The notes beneath the pieces are model-generated. The model was not told the DNA's origin and searched no databases. It worked only from the letters and a program-made list of their open reading frames with translations. 64,000 nucleotides of DNA from Alphaproteobacteria bacterium (GTDB taxonomy: Bacteria > Pseudomonadota > Alphaproteobacteria > Oceanibaculales > Oceanibaculaceae), in assembly GCA_018823745.1 (NCBI GenBank), contig JAHJHR010000012.1:310001-374000 (forward strand), written 5' to 3'. Made by a program: the position numbers and the translations under genes. Below are positions 32,239 through 41,044 of the stretch, piece by piece. Every line of letters begins with the position of its first letter. The first letter of the stretch is position 1.

Positions 32239-33347
32239 AATCGTCGCTCTGGATTGCCGTCCTCTTCGCCATCGCCTCCGTGGTCTGGATCGCCTCCGGC
32301 CAGTTTGGCGGCAGCGATGCCTCAACCGCCGAGGCCCAGGCCGAGAAAGCCCCGAAGGAAGCGCCGCTGCCGCGCGTCCGGGTGATCGACAGCAAGGCTA
32401 CGCTGCATCAGCAGATGCTGACCATCAACGGCCACACATCGGCGACCCGCATGGTCAGGCTGCGCGCCGAAACCGATGGCCGGATCGAGGAGATCGTCAC
32501 CCAGAAGGGCCGGCCAGTCCGCAAGGACGACATCATCGCCCGAATCGCCCTGGACGACCGCGAGCAGCGCCGGCAGGAAGCCATCGGCCTGCTGCGCCAG
32601 CGCGAGGTCGAATTCAGCGCCGCCAAGCAGCTTTCCGCCAAGGGTTTCCGCTCCGACACCAGCCTGGCGCAGGCGCAGGCCCTGCTGGATGCGGCACGCG
32701 CCGGCGCCGCCCGCATTAATACCGACATCGCCAATACGACGATCCGCGCGCCCTTTGACGGGGTGCTGAATGACCGCATGGTCGAGATCGGCACCTATGT
32801 CCAGTCCGGGGACGATGTCGCGCATCTGGTCGATCTGAACCCGGTCCTGGTCGTGATCGATGTGGCAGAGCGCTATATCGGCGCGCTGGCCATCGGCCAG
32901 GAGACGGCGGTGGCGACCAGCACCGGCGAAAAGCGGCAGGGCATGATCCGCTATATCGGTGCGGTCGCCAATGCCGCCACCCGCACCTTCCCGGTCGAGA
33001 TCGAGCTGGCGAACCCGGATCTGCAGATCTTTGACGGGCTGACGGCGTCCGTCACCCTGCCGGTGGAACGGGTCATGGCGCATTTCGTCACCCCGGCGAT
33101 CCTGACGCTGAACGAGGCTGGCCAGATCGGCGTGAAAACCGTCGGCGCCGACGATGTCGTGACCTTCCAGCCGGTGCGCATCGTCTCCGGCAATGCGTCG
33201 GGCGTCTGGCTTGCCGGCCTGCCAGAGGCGCTGCGGGTGATCGTCGTCGGCCAGGAATTCGTCGCCGCTGGCCAGAAGGTGGTGACCGAGGTGGCGGAGG
33301 ATTTCGCTGCCACGCCGCCCTCTAGCGCGCCGGGAATTGTGCGATGA
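32235..33347 (+). CDS. RND efflux periplasmic adaptor (membrane fusion protein)
   Basis: 370 residues. N-terminal membrane anchor (about 5-21), lipoyl/barrel-sandwich half ATDGRIEEIVTQKGRPVRKDDIIARI-type sequence at about 78-105, a short helical hairpin (about 110-160), the second lipoyl half TTIRAPFDGVLNDRMVEIGTYV, and beta-barrel segments to the C-terminus. The short hairpin is typical of adaptors of simple drug pumps. Overlaps both padR and the permease gene by 4 bp. No outer-membrane factor is encoded here, so it must borrow a TolC-like channel. Confidence 0.92.
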   Translation: MKSSLWIAVLFAIASVVWIASGQFGGSDASTAEAQAEKAPKEAPLPRVRVIDSKATLHQQMLTINGHTSATRMVRLRAETDGRIEEIVTQKGRPVRKDDIIARIALDDREQRRQEAIGLLRQREVEFSAAKQLSAKGFRSDTSLAQAQALLDAARAGAARINTDIANTTIRAPFDGVLNDRMVEIGTYVQSGDDVAHLVDLNPVLVVIDVAERYIGALAIGQETAVATSTGEKRQGMIRYIGAVANAATRTFPVEIELANPDLQIFDGLTASVTLPVERVMAHFVTPAILTLNEAGQIGVKTVGADDVVTFQPVRIVSGNASGVWLAGLPEALRVIVVGQEFVAAGQKVVTEVAEDFAATPPSSAPGIVR

Positions 33348-36300
33348 ACCTGATCGGCGCCGCGATTTCCCATGCCCGCACCACCCTGGCGGTGCTGGTG
33401 CTGATTCTGATTGCCGGGACCATCGCCTATATAGACATTCCCAAGGAATCCGACCCCGACATCAACATCCCGATCATCTATGTCAGCATGACGCATGAGG
33501 GCATCTCGCCCGAGGATGCCGAAAGACTGCTGCTGCGCCCGATGGAGCAGGAGCTGAAAGTCATCGAGGGCACCAAAGAGATGCGCTCCACCGCCTATGA
33601 GGGCGGGGCCTTCGTGCTGCTGGAATTCGATGCCGGCTTCGATGCCGACACGGCGCTGAACGATGTCCGCGAGCGCGTCGATATCGCCAAATCCGAGCTG
33701 CCGGACGAAACCGACGAGCCGGTCGTCACCGAGGTCAATCTCAGCCTCTTCCCGGTGCTGGTCGTCACACTGTCCGGCCCGGTGCCGGAACGCACGCTGG
33801 TGCGGCTGGCGCGCGAGCTGCGCGATCAGGTCGAGAGCGTGCCCTCGGTGCTGAATGTCGATATCACCGGCGACCGCGAGGAGCTGGTCGAGATCGTCAT
33901 CGATCCGCTGCGACTGGAAAGCTATGGGCTGAAGGCGGAGGAGGTGCTGAATTTCATCTCCCGCTCGAACCGGCTGATCGCCGCCGGTGCGCTTGATACC
34001 GGGCGCGGGCGCTTCCCGGTGAAGGTGCCCGGCCTGTTCGAGACCACCGCCGATCTGCTCGACATGCCGCTGAAGACCGAGGGCGACGCGGTGGTGCGCA
34101 TCCGCGACATCGGCGAGGTGCGGCGCACCTTCAAGGACCGGCAGTCCATCGCCCGGCTGGATGGCGCGCCGGCTGTCGGCCTGCAAATCTCCAAGCGGAC
34201 CGGCCAGAACATCATCGAGACCATTGAGGCGGTGCGCGCCGTGGTCGAGCAGGAACGCCAGATCTGGCCGGAATCCGTCACCGTCACCTACAGCCAGGAC
34301 CGGTCCAAGGATATCCGGACCATGCTGTCCGACCTGCAGAACAACGTCATCAGCGCCATCCTGCTGGTGATGATCATCATTGTCGGCGCGCTCGGGTTGC
34401 GCTCCGCCGGGCTGGTCGGCGTGTCGATTCCGGGCTCGTTCCTGCTGGGCATCCTGGTGCTGCACGCCATGGGCATGACGATCAACATCGTCGTGCTGTT
34501 CGCCCTGATCCTGGCGGTCGGCATGCTGGTCGACGGGGCCATCGTGCTGACCGAATTCGCCGACCGGAAAATGACCGAGGGCTTCACCGCCCGGCAGGCC
34601 TATGCCCGCGCCGCCAAGCGCATGGCCTGGCCGATCATCGCCTCCACCGCGACGACCCTGGCCGCCTTCCTGCCGCTGCTGTTCTGGCCCGGCGTGGTTG
34701 GCGAGTTCATGAAATTCCTGCCGATCACCCTGCTGGCCACCCTGTCCGGCTCGCTGCTGATGGCACTGATCTTCGTACCGACGCTGGGCGCCTTCATCGG
34801 CAAGCCGGGCGGCGCCATCGACCCGGAAAAGGCCCGGCTGCTCAGCGCCGACAGGCTTGCGGACAACGATGGCGACGAGGATACCGCCAGCGACCTGAAA
34901 TCAGTGCGCGGCCCGACCGGCATCTATGTGCGCCTGCTCGATACCGTGCTGACCCATCCGGGCAAGATGGTGCTGGCCGCCCTCGCCCTGCTGATCGGGG
35001 TGCAGTGGTATTACGCGACGCATGGCCATGGCGTCGAATTCTTCCCCGAGGTCGAGCCCGACCAGGCGCAGATCGTCATCCATGCCCGGGGCAATCTGTC
35101 GATTGACGAGAAGACCCAGATCGCCGTGCAGATCGAGCGCGAGATCCTGGCCATCGACGCCTTTGATTCGGTCTATTCCGCCATCGGCACGCAGCCGCGC
35201 GGCGGCACCGAGCGGCCGGAAGACGTGATCGCCGTCATCACCGTCGAATTCAAGGATTGGCAGCTGCGCCCGAATGCCGATTCGATCCTTGCCCGGATTG
35301 TCGAGAAATCGCGCGCCTATCCCGGCATCTTCGTCGAATCGCAGAAGATGGAGGCCGGCCCGCCGGTCGGCAAGCCGGTGGCGCTGGAACTCTCCAGCAT
35401 CGACCCGGCCCTGCTGAACCCGGCCGCCGCCCTGATCCACGCCAAATTCGAGGCGATGGAGGGGCTGACGAATATCGAGGACAGCCGCCCGGTGCCGGGC
35501 ATCCAGTGGGCCATCGATGTCGACCGCGCCCAGGCGTCCAAATTCGGCATCGATATCGGGCTGATCGGCGATTACGTGCGGCTGATCACCAACGGGCTGA
35601 AAGTCACCGAATACCGCCCGGATGACAGCGACGACGAAATCGACATCGTGGTTCGCTTCCCGGAGGCCTATCGCACGCTCGACCAGTTCGGCAAGCTGCG
35701 CATCCAGACCGATGCGGGCCTGGTGCCGATCAGCAATTTCATTACCGAACGACCGGAGCCGAAAGTCGGCGAGCTGAAGCGCGTGGATGGCCGGCGCATC
35801 GCCTCGGTGAAGGCCGATATCCTGCCCGGCGTGCTGGCCGACGACAAGGTGCGCGAGCTGCGCCAGTGGCTGCCCGAATCCGGCCTCGACCCCGGCATCC
35901 GCGTCACCTTCAAGGGCGAGGACCGCGAGCAGGCCGAGGCCCAGGCCTTCCTGGTCCGGGCCTTCGGCGTGGCGCTGTTCCTGATGGCGATCATCCTGGT
36001 CACCCAGTTCAACAGCTTCTACAGCGCCTTCCTGATCCTCTCCGCCGTCATCCTGTCGACCATCGGCGTGATGATCGGCCTGCTGGTCATGAACATGCCC
36101 TTCGGCATCGTGATGAGCGGGGTGGGCGTGATCGCGCTGGCCGGCATCGTGGTGAACAACAACATCATCCTGATCGATACCTACGACATCATGCGCCAGA
36201 AGGGCGTGCCGGCGCATGAGGCGCTGCTGCGCACCGGGGCGCAGCGCCTGCGGCCGGTCTTCCTGACCACGGCGACGACGATCCTGGGGCTGCTGCCGAT

Positions 36301-36529
36301 GCTGTTCCAGGTCAACATCGATTTCGTCAGCCGCAGCTTCAATATCGGCGCGCCCTCGACGCAATGGTGGGTGCAGCTTTCCGCCGCCATCGTCTTCGGG
36401 CTGGCCTTCGCCACGGTGCTGACGCTGCTGATCACCCCGGCCGCTTTGAAGCTGCGGGCCAATGTCGCCGACTGGCGCCAGCGCCGCCGCGAGCGCCGGC
36501 TGGACGCGGCACCGCAGCCGGCGGAATAG
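33344..36529 (+). CDS. RND efflux permease with atypical proton-relay residues
   Basis: 1061 residues, the usual RND length, with 12 expected TM segments and two large periplasmic loops. The TM4 relay, normally two Asp residues, here reads GMLVDGAIVLTEF (D397 then G398), and the TM10 position normally Lys reads VVNNNIILI (N938). Loss of the second Asp with loss of the Lys is seen in some RND subgroups such as heavy-metal pumps, but the rest of the protein reads like a drug/lipid-type permease. Compare the second RND protein in this window, which has the canonical pattern. Substrate unknown. Confidence 0.92.
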   Translation: MNLIGAAISHARTTLAVLVLILIAGTIAYIDIPKESDPDINIPIIYVSMTHEGISPEDAERLLLRPMEQELKVIEGTKEMRSTAYEGGAFVLLEFDAGFDADTALNDVRERVDIAKSELPDETDEPVVTEVNLSLFPVLVVTLSGPVPERTLVRLARELRDQVESVPSVLNVDITGDREELVEIVIDPLRLESYGLKAEEVLNFISRSNRLIAAGALDTGRGRFPVKVPGLFETTADLLDMPLKTEGDAVVRIRDIGEVRRTFKDRQSIARLDGAPAVGLQISKRTGQNIIETIEAVRAVVEQERQIWPESVTVTYSQDRSKDIRTMLSDLQNNVISAILLVMIIIVGALGLRSAGLVGVSIPGSFLLGILVLHAMGMTINIVVLFALILAVGMLVDGAIVLTEFADRKMTEGFTARQAYARAAKRMAWPIIASTATTLAAFLPLLFWPGVVGEFMKFLPITLLATLSGSLLMALIFVPTLGAFIGKPGGAIDPEKARLLSADRLADNDGDEDTASDLKSVRGPTGIYVRLLDTVLTHPGKMVLAALALLIGVQWYYATHGHGVEFFPEVEPDQAQIVIHARGNLSIDEKTQIAVQIEREILAIDAFDSVYSAIGTQPRGGTERPEDVIAVITVEFKDWQLRPNADSILARIVEKSRAYPGIFVESQKMEAGPPVGKPVALELSSIDPALLNPAAALIHAKFEAMEGLTNIEDSRPVPGIQWAIDVDRAQASKFGIDIGLIGDYVRLITNGLKVTEYRPDDSDDEIDIVVRFPEAYRTLDQFGKLRIQTDAGLVPISNFITERPEPKVGELKRVDGRRIASVKADILPGVLADDKVRELRQWLPESGLDPGIRVTFKGEDREQAEAQAFLVRAFGVALFLMAIILVTQFNSFYSAFLILSAVILSTIGVMIGLLVMNMPFGIVMSGVGVIALAGIVVNNNIILIDTYDIMRQKGVPAHEALLRTGAQRLRPVFLTTATTILGLLPMLFQVNIDFVSRSFNIGAPSTQWWVQLSAAIVFGLAFATVLTLLITPAALKLRANVADWRQRRRERRLDAAPQPAE

Positions 36530-36539
36530 GCCTACACCT

Positions 36540-37751
36540 GTGCCCGCACCTGTAATCGAAAACTGGGATGTCGTCGTGGTCGGCGCCGGGGCCGCCGGGC
36601 TGTTCTGCGCCTGGGAAGCCGGCAAGCGTGGGCGCTCCGTGCTGGTCATCGACCATGCCGAGGCGCCGGGGGAGAAGATCCGCATCTCCGGCGGCGGGCG
36701 CTGCAATTTCACCAATCTGCATGCCAGCCCGGCCAATTACCTGTCCGGCAACCCATCCTTCTGTATCTCGGCGCTGCGGCGCTATACCCAGCATGATTTC
36801 ATCGCGCTGGTGCAGCGCCACGGCATCGCCTTCCACGAAAAGACGCTCGGCCAACTGTTCTGCGACGGCTCCTCCCGGCAGATCATCGACATGCTGCTGG
36901 CCGGGCTCCGCGAGGCCGGGGCCAGCCTGCGCCTGTCGACCCGGGTGGAGCGCGTGGAGAAAAAGGAGCCGGGCTTCGACCTCACCTTGTCGGATGGCAC
37001 GCGGATCGCATGCGCATCGCTTGTGGTGGCGAGCGGCGGCAAGTCGATCCCGAAAATGGGGGCGAGTGGCTGGGGCTATGACCTCGCCCGGCGCTTCGGC
37101 ATCGCCGTCACCGAGACACGCCCCGCGCTGGTGCCGCTGACCTTCGAGCCGCAGATGCTGGCCCGGCTGAAACCGCTGGCCGGCATTTCGGTGGAGGCCG
37201 TCGTCTCCTCCGGCAAGACCCGGTTCCAGGAAGGCCTGCTGTTCACCCATCGCGGCCTCAGCGGCCCGTCAATCCTGCAGATATCCTCCTATTGGCGCGA
37301 GGGCAGCGAGATCGCGGTGCGTATGCTGCCCGGCATCGACCTCTATGAGACATTGCGCGCCACCCGCGCCACGCAGGGCCGCCAGGCGCCGCAGACCGCG
37401 CTGGCCGCCCATCTGCCGAAACGCCTCGCCCAGATGATCGCCGAGGAGGAAGCCGCCGAGGCCAGCAAGCCGGCCGGCACTTTGGCTGACCTGTCCGACA
37501 AGCGCCTGCGCCGCCTCGACGCCGCCGTGCAGGACTGGCGCATCACCCCGGAGGGCAGCGAAGGCTATCGCACCGCCGAGGTCACGCTGGGCGGCATCGA
37601 CACCGCCGAGCTGGACTCGAAGACCCTGCAGGCCAAGCGCGTGCCGGGCCTGTACTTCATCGGCGAGGTTGTTGATGTCACCGGTTGGTTGGGAGGATAT
37701 AACTTTCAGTGGGCCTGGTCTTCAGGATGGGTAGCTGGGCAGGTTGTGTGA
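36540..37751 (+). CDS. HI0933/YhiN-family FAD-dependent oxidoreductase
   Basis: 403 residues from a GTG at 36540, 10 bp after the RND stop. FAD-binding Rossmann motif VVVVGAGAAGLFCAWEAG (residues about 10-27), the family hallmark ISGGGRCNFTN (about 49-59), and the C-terminal GLYFIGEVVDVTGWLGGYNFQWAWSSG. Family members are soluble flavoproteins of mostly unknown function (one gut bacterial member acts in bile acid metabolism). The last ~30 codons use AT-richer codons (GTT, GGA, TTG, TCA) than the rest of the gene. Confidence 0.9.
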   Translation: MPAPVIENWDVVVVGAGAAGLFCAWEAGKRGRSVLVIDHAEAPGEKIRISGGGRCNFTNLHASPANYLSGNPSFCISALRRYTQHDFIALVQRHGIAFHEKTLGQLFCDGSSRQIIDMLLAGLREAGASLRLSTRVERVEKKEPGFDLTLSDGTRIACASLVVASGGKSIPKMGASGWGYDLARRFGIAVTETRPALVPLTFEPQMLARLKPLAGISVEAVVSSGKTRFQEGLLFTHRGLSGPSILQISSYWREGSEIAVRMLPGIDLYETLRATRATQGRQAPQTALAAHLPKRLAQMIAEEEAAEASKPAGTLADLSDKRLRRLDAAVQDWRITPEGSEGYRTAEVTLGGIDTAELDSKTLQAKRVPGLYFIGEVVDVTGWLGGYNFQWAWSSGWVAGQVV

Positions 37752-37765
37752 TATCCCGTTGATGC

Positions 37766-37789
37766 GGAACCGCTGGAAATCACCCCGTT
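37766..37789 (+). promoter_or_regulatory. Possible EcfG-type general stress promoter
   Basis: GGAAC (37766-37770) is followed after 16 bp by GTT (37787-37789), resembling the alphaproteobacterial EcfG consensus GGAAC-N16/17-(C)GTT. It lies about 90 bp upstream of the methyltransferase start. One match of this length can occur by chance. Confidence 0.3.
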
Positions 37790-37881
37790 GCATCCGCTAA
37801 TGTCGTTGATCTGCCATAATCGATCCCTATCTCACCGTCACCCCACCTCAACGGACGCCCGCAGGAGCACTCCCCCAAGCG

Positions 37882-38592
37882 ATGAAGAATCTTCTCGGAA
37901 CGGAAGAAGTGAAGACCGCCTATCGACGGTATGCCGCTGTCTATGACCGGCTTTTCGGGGCGGTGTTCGAGCCGGGGCGGCGGGCCACGGTGGCAGCGAT
38001 CAACACCAAGGCTGACCAGCGCATTCTGGAAGTCGGTGTCGGCACCGGCCTGTCGCTGCAGCATTACCGGGCGGATGCCAGTGTGCATGGCGTCGATATC
38101 TCGGCCGAGATGCTGGAGAAAGCGCGCGAGAAGGTGGCGATGCACGGCCTGGCCCAGGTGAAGGGCCTGCTGGAGATGGATGCCGAGGCGATGTCCTTCG
38201 CCGATGACAGCTTCGACGTGGTGGTCGGCATGTATGTCGCCTCCGTCGTCGGCGACCCGGCGCGCATGCTGGCCGAGATGCGCCGCGTCTGCGTCGAGGG
38301 CGGCGATATCGTGCTGGTCAATCACTTCGCCTCCGAGAACCGGCTGCTGCGCGGTTTTGAGAAGGCGATTTCGCCGATTGCCGGCCAGATCGGCTTCCAT
38401 CCGGATTTCGAGATGCAGACGCTGATGGACATGGCCGGGCTGGAACTGGTGAAGGTGCAGCCGGTGAACATGTTCGGCTATTGGCGCCTCGTGCATTTCC
38501 GCAACCATCTGGTCGATGCGGCCCATCCGCAGCGCCAGATCGGCTACAGCGAGAACTACAAGCTGGCCAGCTCCTCCAGCCCTGCCGAATAA
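37882..38592 (+). CDS. Class I SAM-dependent methyltransferase, PmtA-like
   Basis: 236 residues. SAM-binding motif I is ILEVGVGTGLSLQHY (about 48-62), motif II acidic residue in VHGVDIS, and motif IV-like SFDVVVGMYVASVVGDP. The N-terminal YDRLFGAVFEPGRRATVAAI and the C-terminal NMFGYWRLVHFRN resemble the Rhodobacter-type phosphatidylethanolamine N-methyltransferase, which makes phosphatidylcholine in many alphaproteobacteria; other small-molecule methyltransferases of this shape exist, so I leave the symbol blank. Convergent with the MFS gene, 4 bp apart. Confidence 0.8.
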   Translation: MKNLLGTEEVKTAYRRYAAVYDRLFGAVFEPGRRATVAAINTKADQRILEVGVGTGLSLQHYRADASVHGVDISAEMLEKAREKVAMHGLAQVKGLLEMDAEAMSFADDSFDVVVGMYVASVVGDPARMLAEMRRVCVEGGDIVLVNHFASENRLLRGFEKAISPIAGQIGFHPDFEMQTLMDMAGLELVKVQPVNMFGYWRLVHFRNHLVDAAHPQRQIGYSENYKLASSSSPAE

Positions 38593-38596
38593 GGCC

Positions 38597-39796
38597 TCAG
38601 CTTTTCACCCGTAGGCAGAGCAGCCCCATCAGGGCCAGGGGCGCTGCCGCCAGGCAGTAGACCAGCGCGTAGCTGCCGGTGAGGGCGACCAGAAACGCGA
38701 AAGCCAGCGGCCCGGCCACCGAGCCGAAGAAGCCGAACAAAGCAGCGGCCGAAGTGACGTCGCTGATCCGGCCCTGCGGTGCCAGACGCGCCACCTCTGC
38801 CAGATGGATGCCGTTCCAGCTGATGCCGGTGAAGCCGGCCAGCGCGACCAGCGCATACAGCACCGGATCACCCGCCGAATCCGGCACATACAGCGCCAGC
38901 GCCACCAGCGCGGCAGCGGCAACCAGCGCCTGCACCGACAGATGGCGCATCGAATTGCCGGTCCGGTCGGCGACCCAGCCCAGGCTGATCCGCGCCACCA
39001 GATTGGAGCCCTGCAGCACCGCCGCCACCAGCCCGCCCTCGACCAGCGTGAAGCCGTGCTGCGTCACCACATAGGTCACCAGGAATGCGGTCAGGCAGGC
39101 CTGCACCAGCGCGAAGGCAACCCCCAGCCCGGTCAGCATAGGCAATGCCGGATGGTCGCGCAGCAGGGCGACGGCATTCAGCGCGATCCGCCAGGAGACC
39201 AAAGCGCGCATCCAGTCCAGGCGGCCGGTCGCGACCCGATCTTCGTCGAGCAGCCGGCGCGAGGGCTGCACCGCCAGGATGGCCAGCAGGCTGATGCCGA
39301 CAGCCAGCGCTACTGCCGCCTCCAGCCCCAGCCGGTCGGCCAGCGGGGCGATGATCAGGCCGGACAGAGTCGCCCCCAGCGGCACGCCGGCCTGCTTCAG
39401 CGAGAAGATCAGCACCCGGTGCGCCGGCGGCGCCGTGCGGCTCAGCGTCTGGCTGCCGGCCGGGCTGTTGGTGCCATAGCCGAAGCCCAGCACCACCGCG
39501 CCGACCACCGCCAGCGGCCACCAGCCAAAGCCGATCCCGGCAAAGCCCAGCGCGGTCATCGCCATGCCGATCTGCAGCAGCCGTATCGCGCCAAAGCGCG
39601 CCAGCATCGGCCCGCCACTGGCCAGGAACCAGCACACACCGCCCGATATCAGCGAGGACAGATAGCCGATGGTCTCCGCCGATACGCCGGCCTTGGCCGT
39701 CAGCAGCGGCCCGATGACCGGCACGGAGAACAGCAGGAACGCGCCCACGGTCTGAATGACGAAGGTCGCGGCGAGCGCGGTCGCCCAGACAGGCAC
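38597..39796 (-). CDS. MFS transporter
   Basis: 399 residues with 12 expected TM segments. GTG start at 39796 with GGAGGAG about 8 nt upstream. Features include the TM5 motif LKQAGVPLGATLSGLI, and ARISLGWVADRTG, the loop 8-9 copy of the MFS motif A. The family resembles CynX/YhhS-like single-component exporters or anion permeases. Nothing in context identifies a substrate. Confidence 0.88.
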   Translation of the reverse strand: MPVWATALAATFVIQTVGAFLLFSVPVIGPLLTAKAGVSAETIGYLSSLISGGVCWFLASGGPMLARFGAIRLLQIGMAMTALGFAGIGFGWWPLAVVGAVVLGFGYGTNSPAGSQTLSRTAPPAHRVLIFSLKQAGVPLGATLSGLIIAPLADRLGLEAAVALAVGISLLAILAVQPSRRLLDEDRVATGRLDWMRALVSWRIALNAVALLRDHPALPMLTGLGVAFALVQACLTAFLVTYVVTQHGFTLVEGGLVAAVLQGSNLVARISLGWVADRTGNSMRHLSVQALVAAAALVALALYVPDSAGDPVLYALVALAGFTGISWNGIHLAEVARLAPQGRISDVTSAAALFGFFGSVAGPLAFAFLVALTGSYALVYCLAAAPLALMGLLCLRVKS

Positions 39797-39978
39797 TTTT
39801 CAGACTCCTCCGGTAGCGTCTCGCCCGTCAGGCGCGGGCGTTGACTCCAGCAAAGCCCGCCAGCGGCAATGGCGCAAGGGGCCGCAGATGCATAACGCGG
39901 TGGCGCATTTGGACAGCCGCAATAGGCGGCGCGCGCTTGCTGCGCCGGATGCCATCGGCTAGCCTCCCCGGCGAAACT

Positions 39979-40000
39979 CAATCCAAGGCCCAATCCAAGG
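39979..40000 (+). repeat. Tandem 10-bp direct repeat including the yciI ribosome site
   Basis: CAATCCAAGG occurs at 39979-39988 and again at 39991-40000, the second copy supplying the AAGGAG ribosome site of the YciI-like gene. It may provide a standby ribosome site or be a small duplication. Confidence 0.4.
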
Positions 40001-40010
40001 AGAAACCCCC

Positions 40011-40313
40011 ATGCTGTTTTCCATCGTCTGCGTTGACAAGCCGAACAGTGTCGATCTGCGCATGGCCACCCGCCCGACCCATCTGGATTACCTGAAGGCG
40101 CGCGCCGACAAGATCCTGGTCGGCGGCCCCACCCTGGGCGGCGGCGAGGCGAAGGACGGCCCGACCGGCAGCCTGCTGATCGTCGATGTCGCCGACGAGG
40201 CCGAGGCGAAGGCCTTCGCCGCCAATGACCCCTATGCGACCGCCGGCCTGTTCGCCAGCGTCGATATCCGGCCGTGGCGCCAGGTCTTCTTCAACCCGGC
40301 GCTCGCGAGCTGA
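40011..40313 (+). CDS. YciI-family protein
   Basis: 100 residues, the usual YciI length. The conserved His lies in RPTHLDYL (residue 24) and the Asp in ANDPYATAGLF, which together form the putative active site of this ferredoxin-like fold; the C-terminal half matches VRPWRQVF. Function is unknown, though some members are dehalogenase-like or act in small-molecule chemistry. Starts a tight plus-strand run with the EVE and Rieske genes (3 bp and -4 bp spacings). Confidence 0.9.
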   Translation: MLFSIVCVDKPNSVDLRMATRPTHLDYLKARADKILVGGPTLGGGEAKDGPTGSLLIVDVADEAEAKAFAANDPYATAGLFASVDIRPWRQVFFNPALAS

Positions 40314-40316
40314 TCC

Positions 40317-40730
40317 ATGGCCTATTGGCTGATGAAATCGGAGCCGTTCAAATATTCCTGGGACCGGCTGGTGGAAGATGGCCGGACCCATTGGGACGGC
40401 GTGCGCAATTATCAGGCGGCCAATAATCTGAAGGCGATGAAGACCGGCGATCTGGCCTTCTTCTATCATTCCAATGAAGGCGTCGAGATCGTCGGCATCG
40501 CCCGGATCGTGAAGGAATATTATCCCGATCCCAGCGATGCCTCGGGCCGCTTCGGCATGGTCGATATCGAGCCTGTGAAGAAGATGACCAAGGCGGTCCC
40601 GCTGAAGGACATCAAGACCGATGCCCGGCTGGAGGATATCTCGCTGGTGCGCCAGTCCCGCCTGTCGGTGCAGTCGGTCAGCGACGCGCATTGGAAGATC
40701 CTGCTGGAAATGGGCGATACGACGCTGTGA
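40317..40730 (+). CDS. EVE domain protein
   Basis: 137 residues, a single EVE domain: WLMKSEPFKYSWDRL, WDGVRNYQAANNLKAMKTGDLAFFYHSN, IVGIARIVKEYYPDPS and a C-terminal QSRLSVQSVSDAHWKILLEMG. EVE belongs to the PUA-like fold and binds modified bases in DNA or RNA; bacterial single-domain forms are widespread and their role is not settled. Start 3 bp after the yciI-like stop. Confidence 0.92.
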   Translation: MAYWLMKSEPFKYSWDRLVEDGRTHWDGVRNYQAANNLKAMKTGDLAFFYHSNEGVEIVGIARIVKEYYPDPSDASGRFGMVDIEPVKKMTKAVPLKDIKTDARLEDISLVRQSRLSVQSVSDAHWKILLEMGDTTL

Positions 40731-41044
40731 GCACCGTTCTCTGCCCCCTGGAGTCGGTGGAGGATGGCGCCTCCAAGGGCTTCTCGGTCGATGGCAAGGA
40801 CATCTTCATCGTGCGCCAGGGCGGGCAGGTCTTCGGCTATGTGAATGCCTGCCCGCATATCTTCGCTTCGCTGGAATTCATGCCAGACGAGTTCCTCGAC
40901 GACAGCGGCGAATTCATCGTCTGCGCCACCCATGGTGCGCTGTTCCGCATCGAGGATGGCGAATGCATCGCCGGCCCCTGCAAGGGCGACATGCTGACGC
41001 CCGTGCCGGTCAGCGTCCGGGATGGTGAAATCCAGCTGGATTAG
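40727..41044 (+). CDS. Rieske [2Fe-2S] ferredoxin-like protein
   Basis: 105 residues from a GTG at 40727 overlapping the EVE stop (GTGA). Ligands are C42-P-H44 and C66-A-T-H69. The loop between the two pairs is 21 residues, longer than in the Rieske protein at 11756. It should be an electron carrier, but no dedicated oxygenase is nearby. The same three-gene order, YciI-EVE-Rieske, suggests conserved cotranscription. Overlaps the convergent paiB-like gene by 4 bp. Confidence 0.88.
   Translation: MSTVLCPLESVEDGASKGFSVDGKDIFIVRQGGQVFGYVNACPHIFASLEFMPDEFLDDSGEFIVCATHGALFRIEDGECIAGPCKGDMLTPVPVSVRDGEIQLD

Noticed and set aside
34901..36736. 611-codon minus-strand open frame
   Set aside because: Antisense to the padR-linked RND permease and its neighbour; no domain visible.
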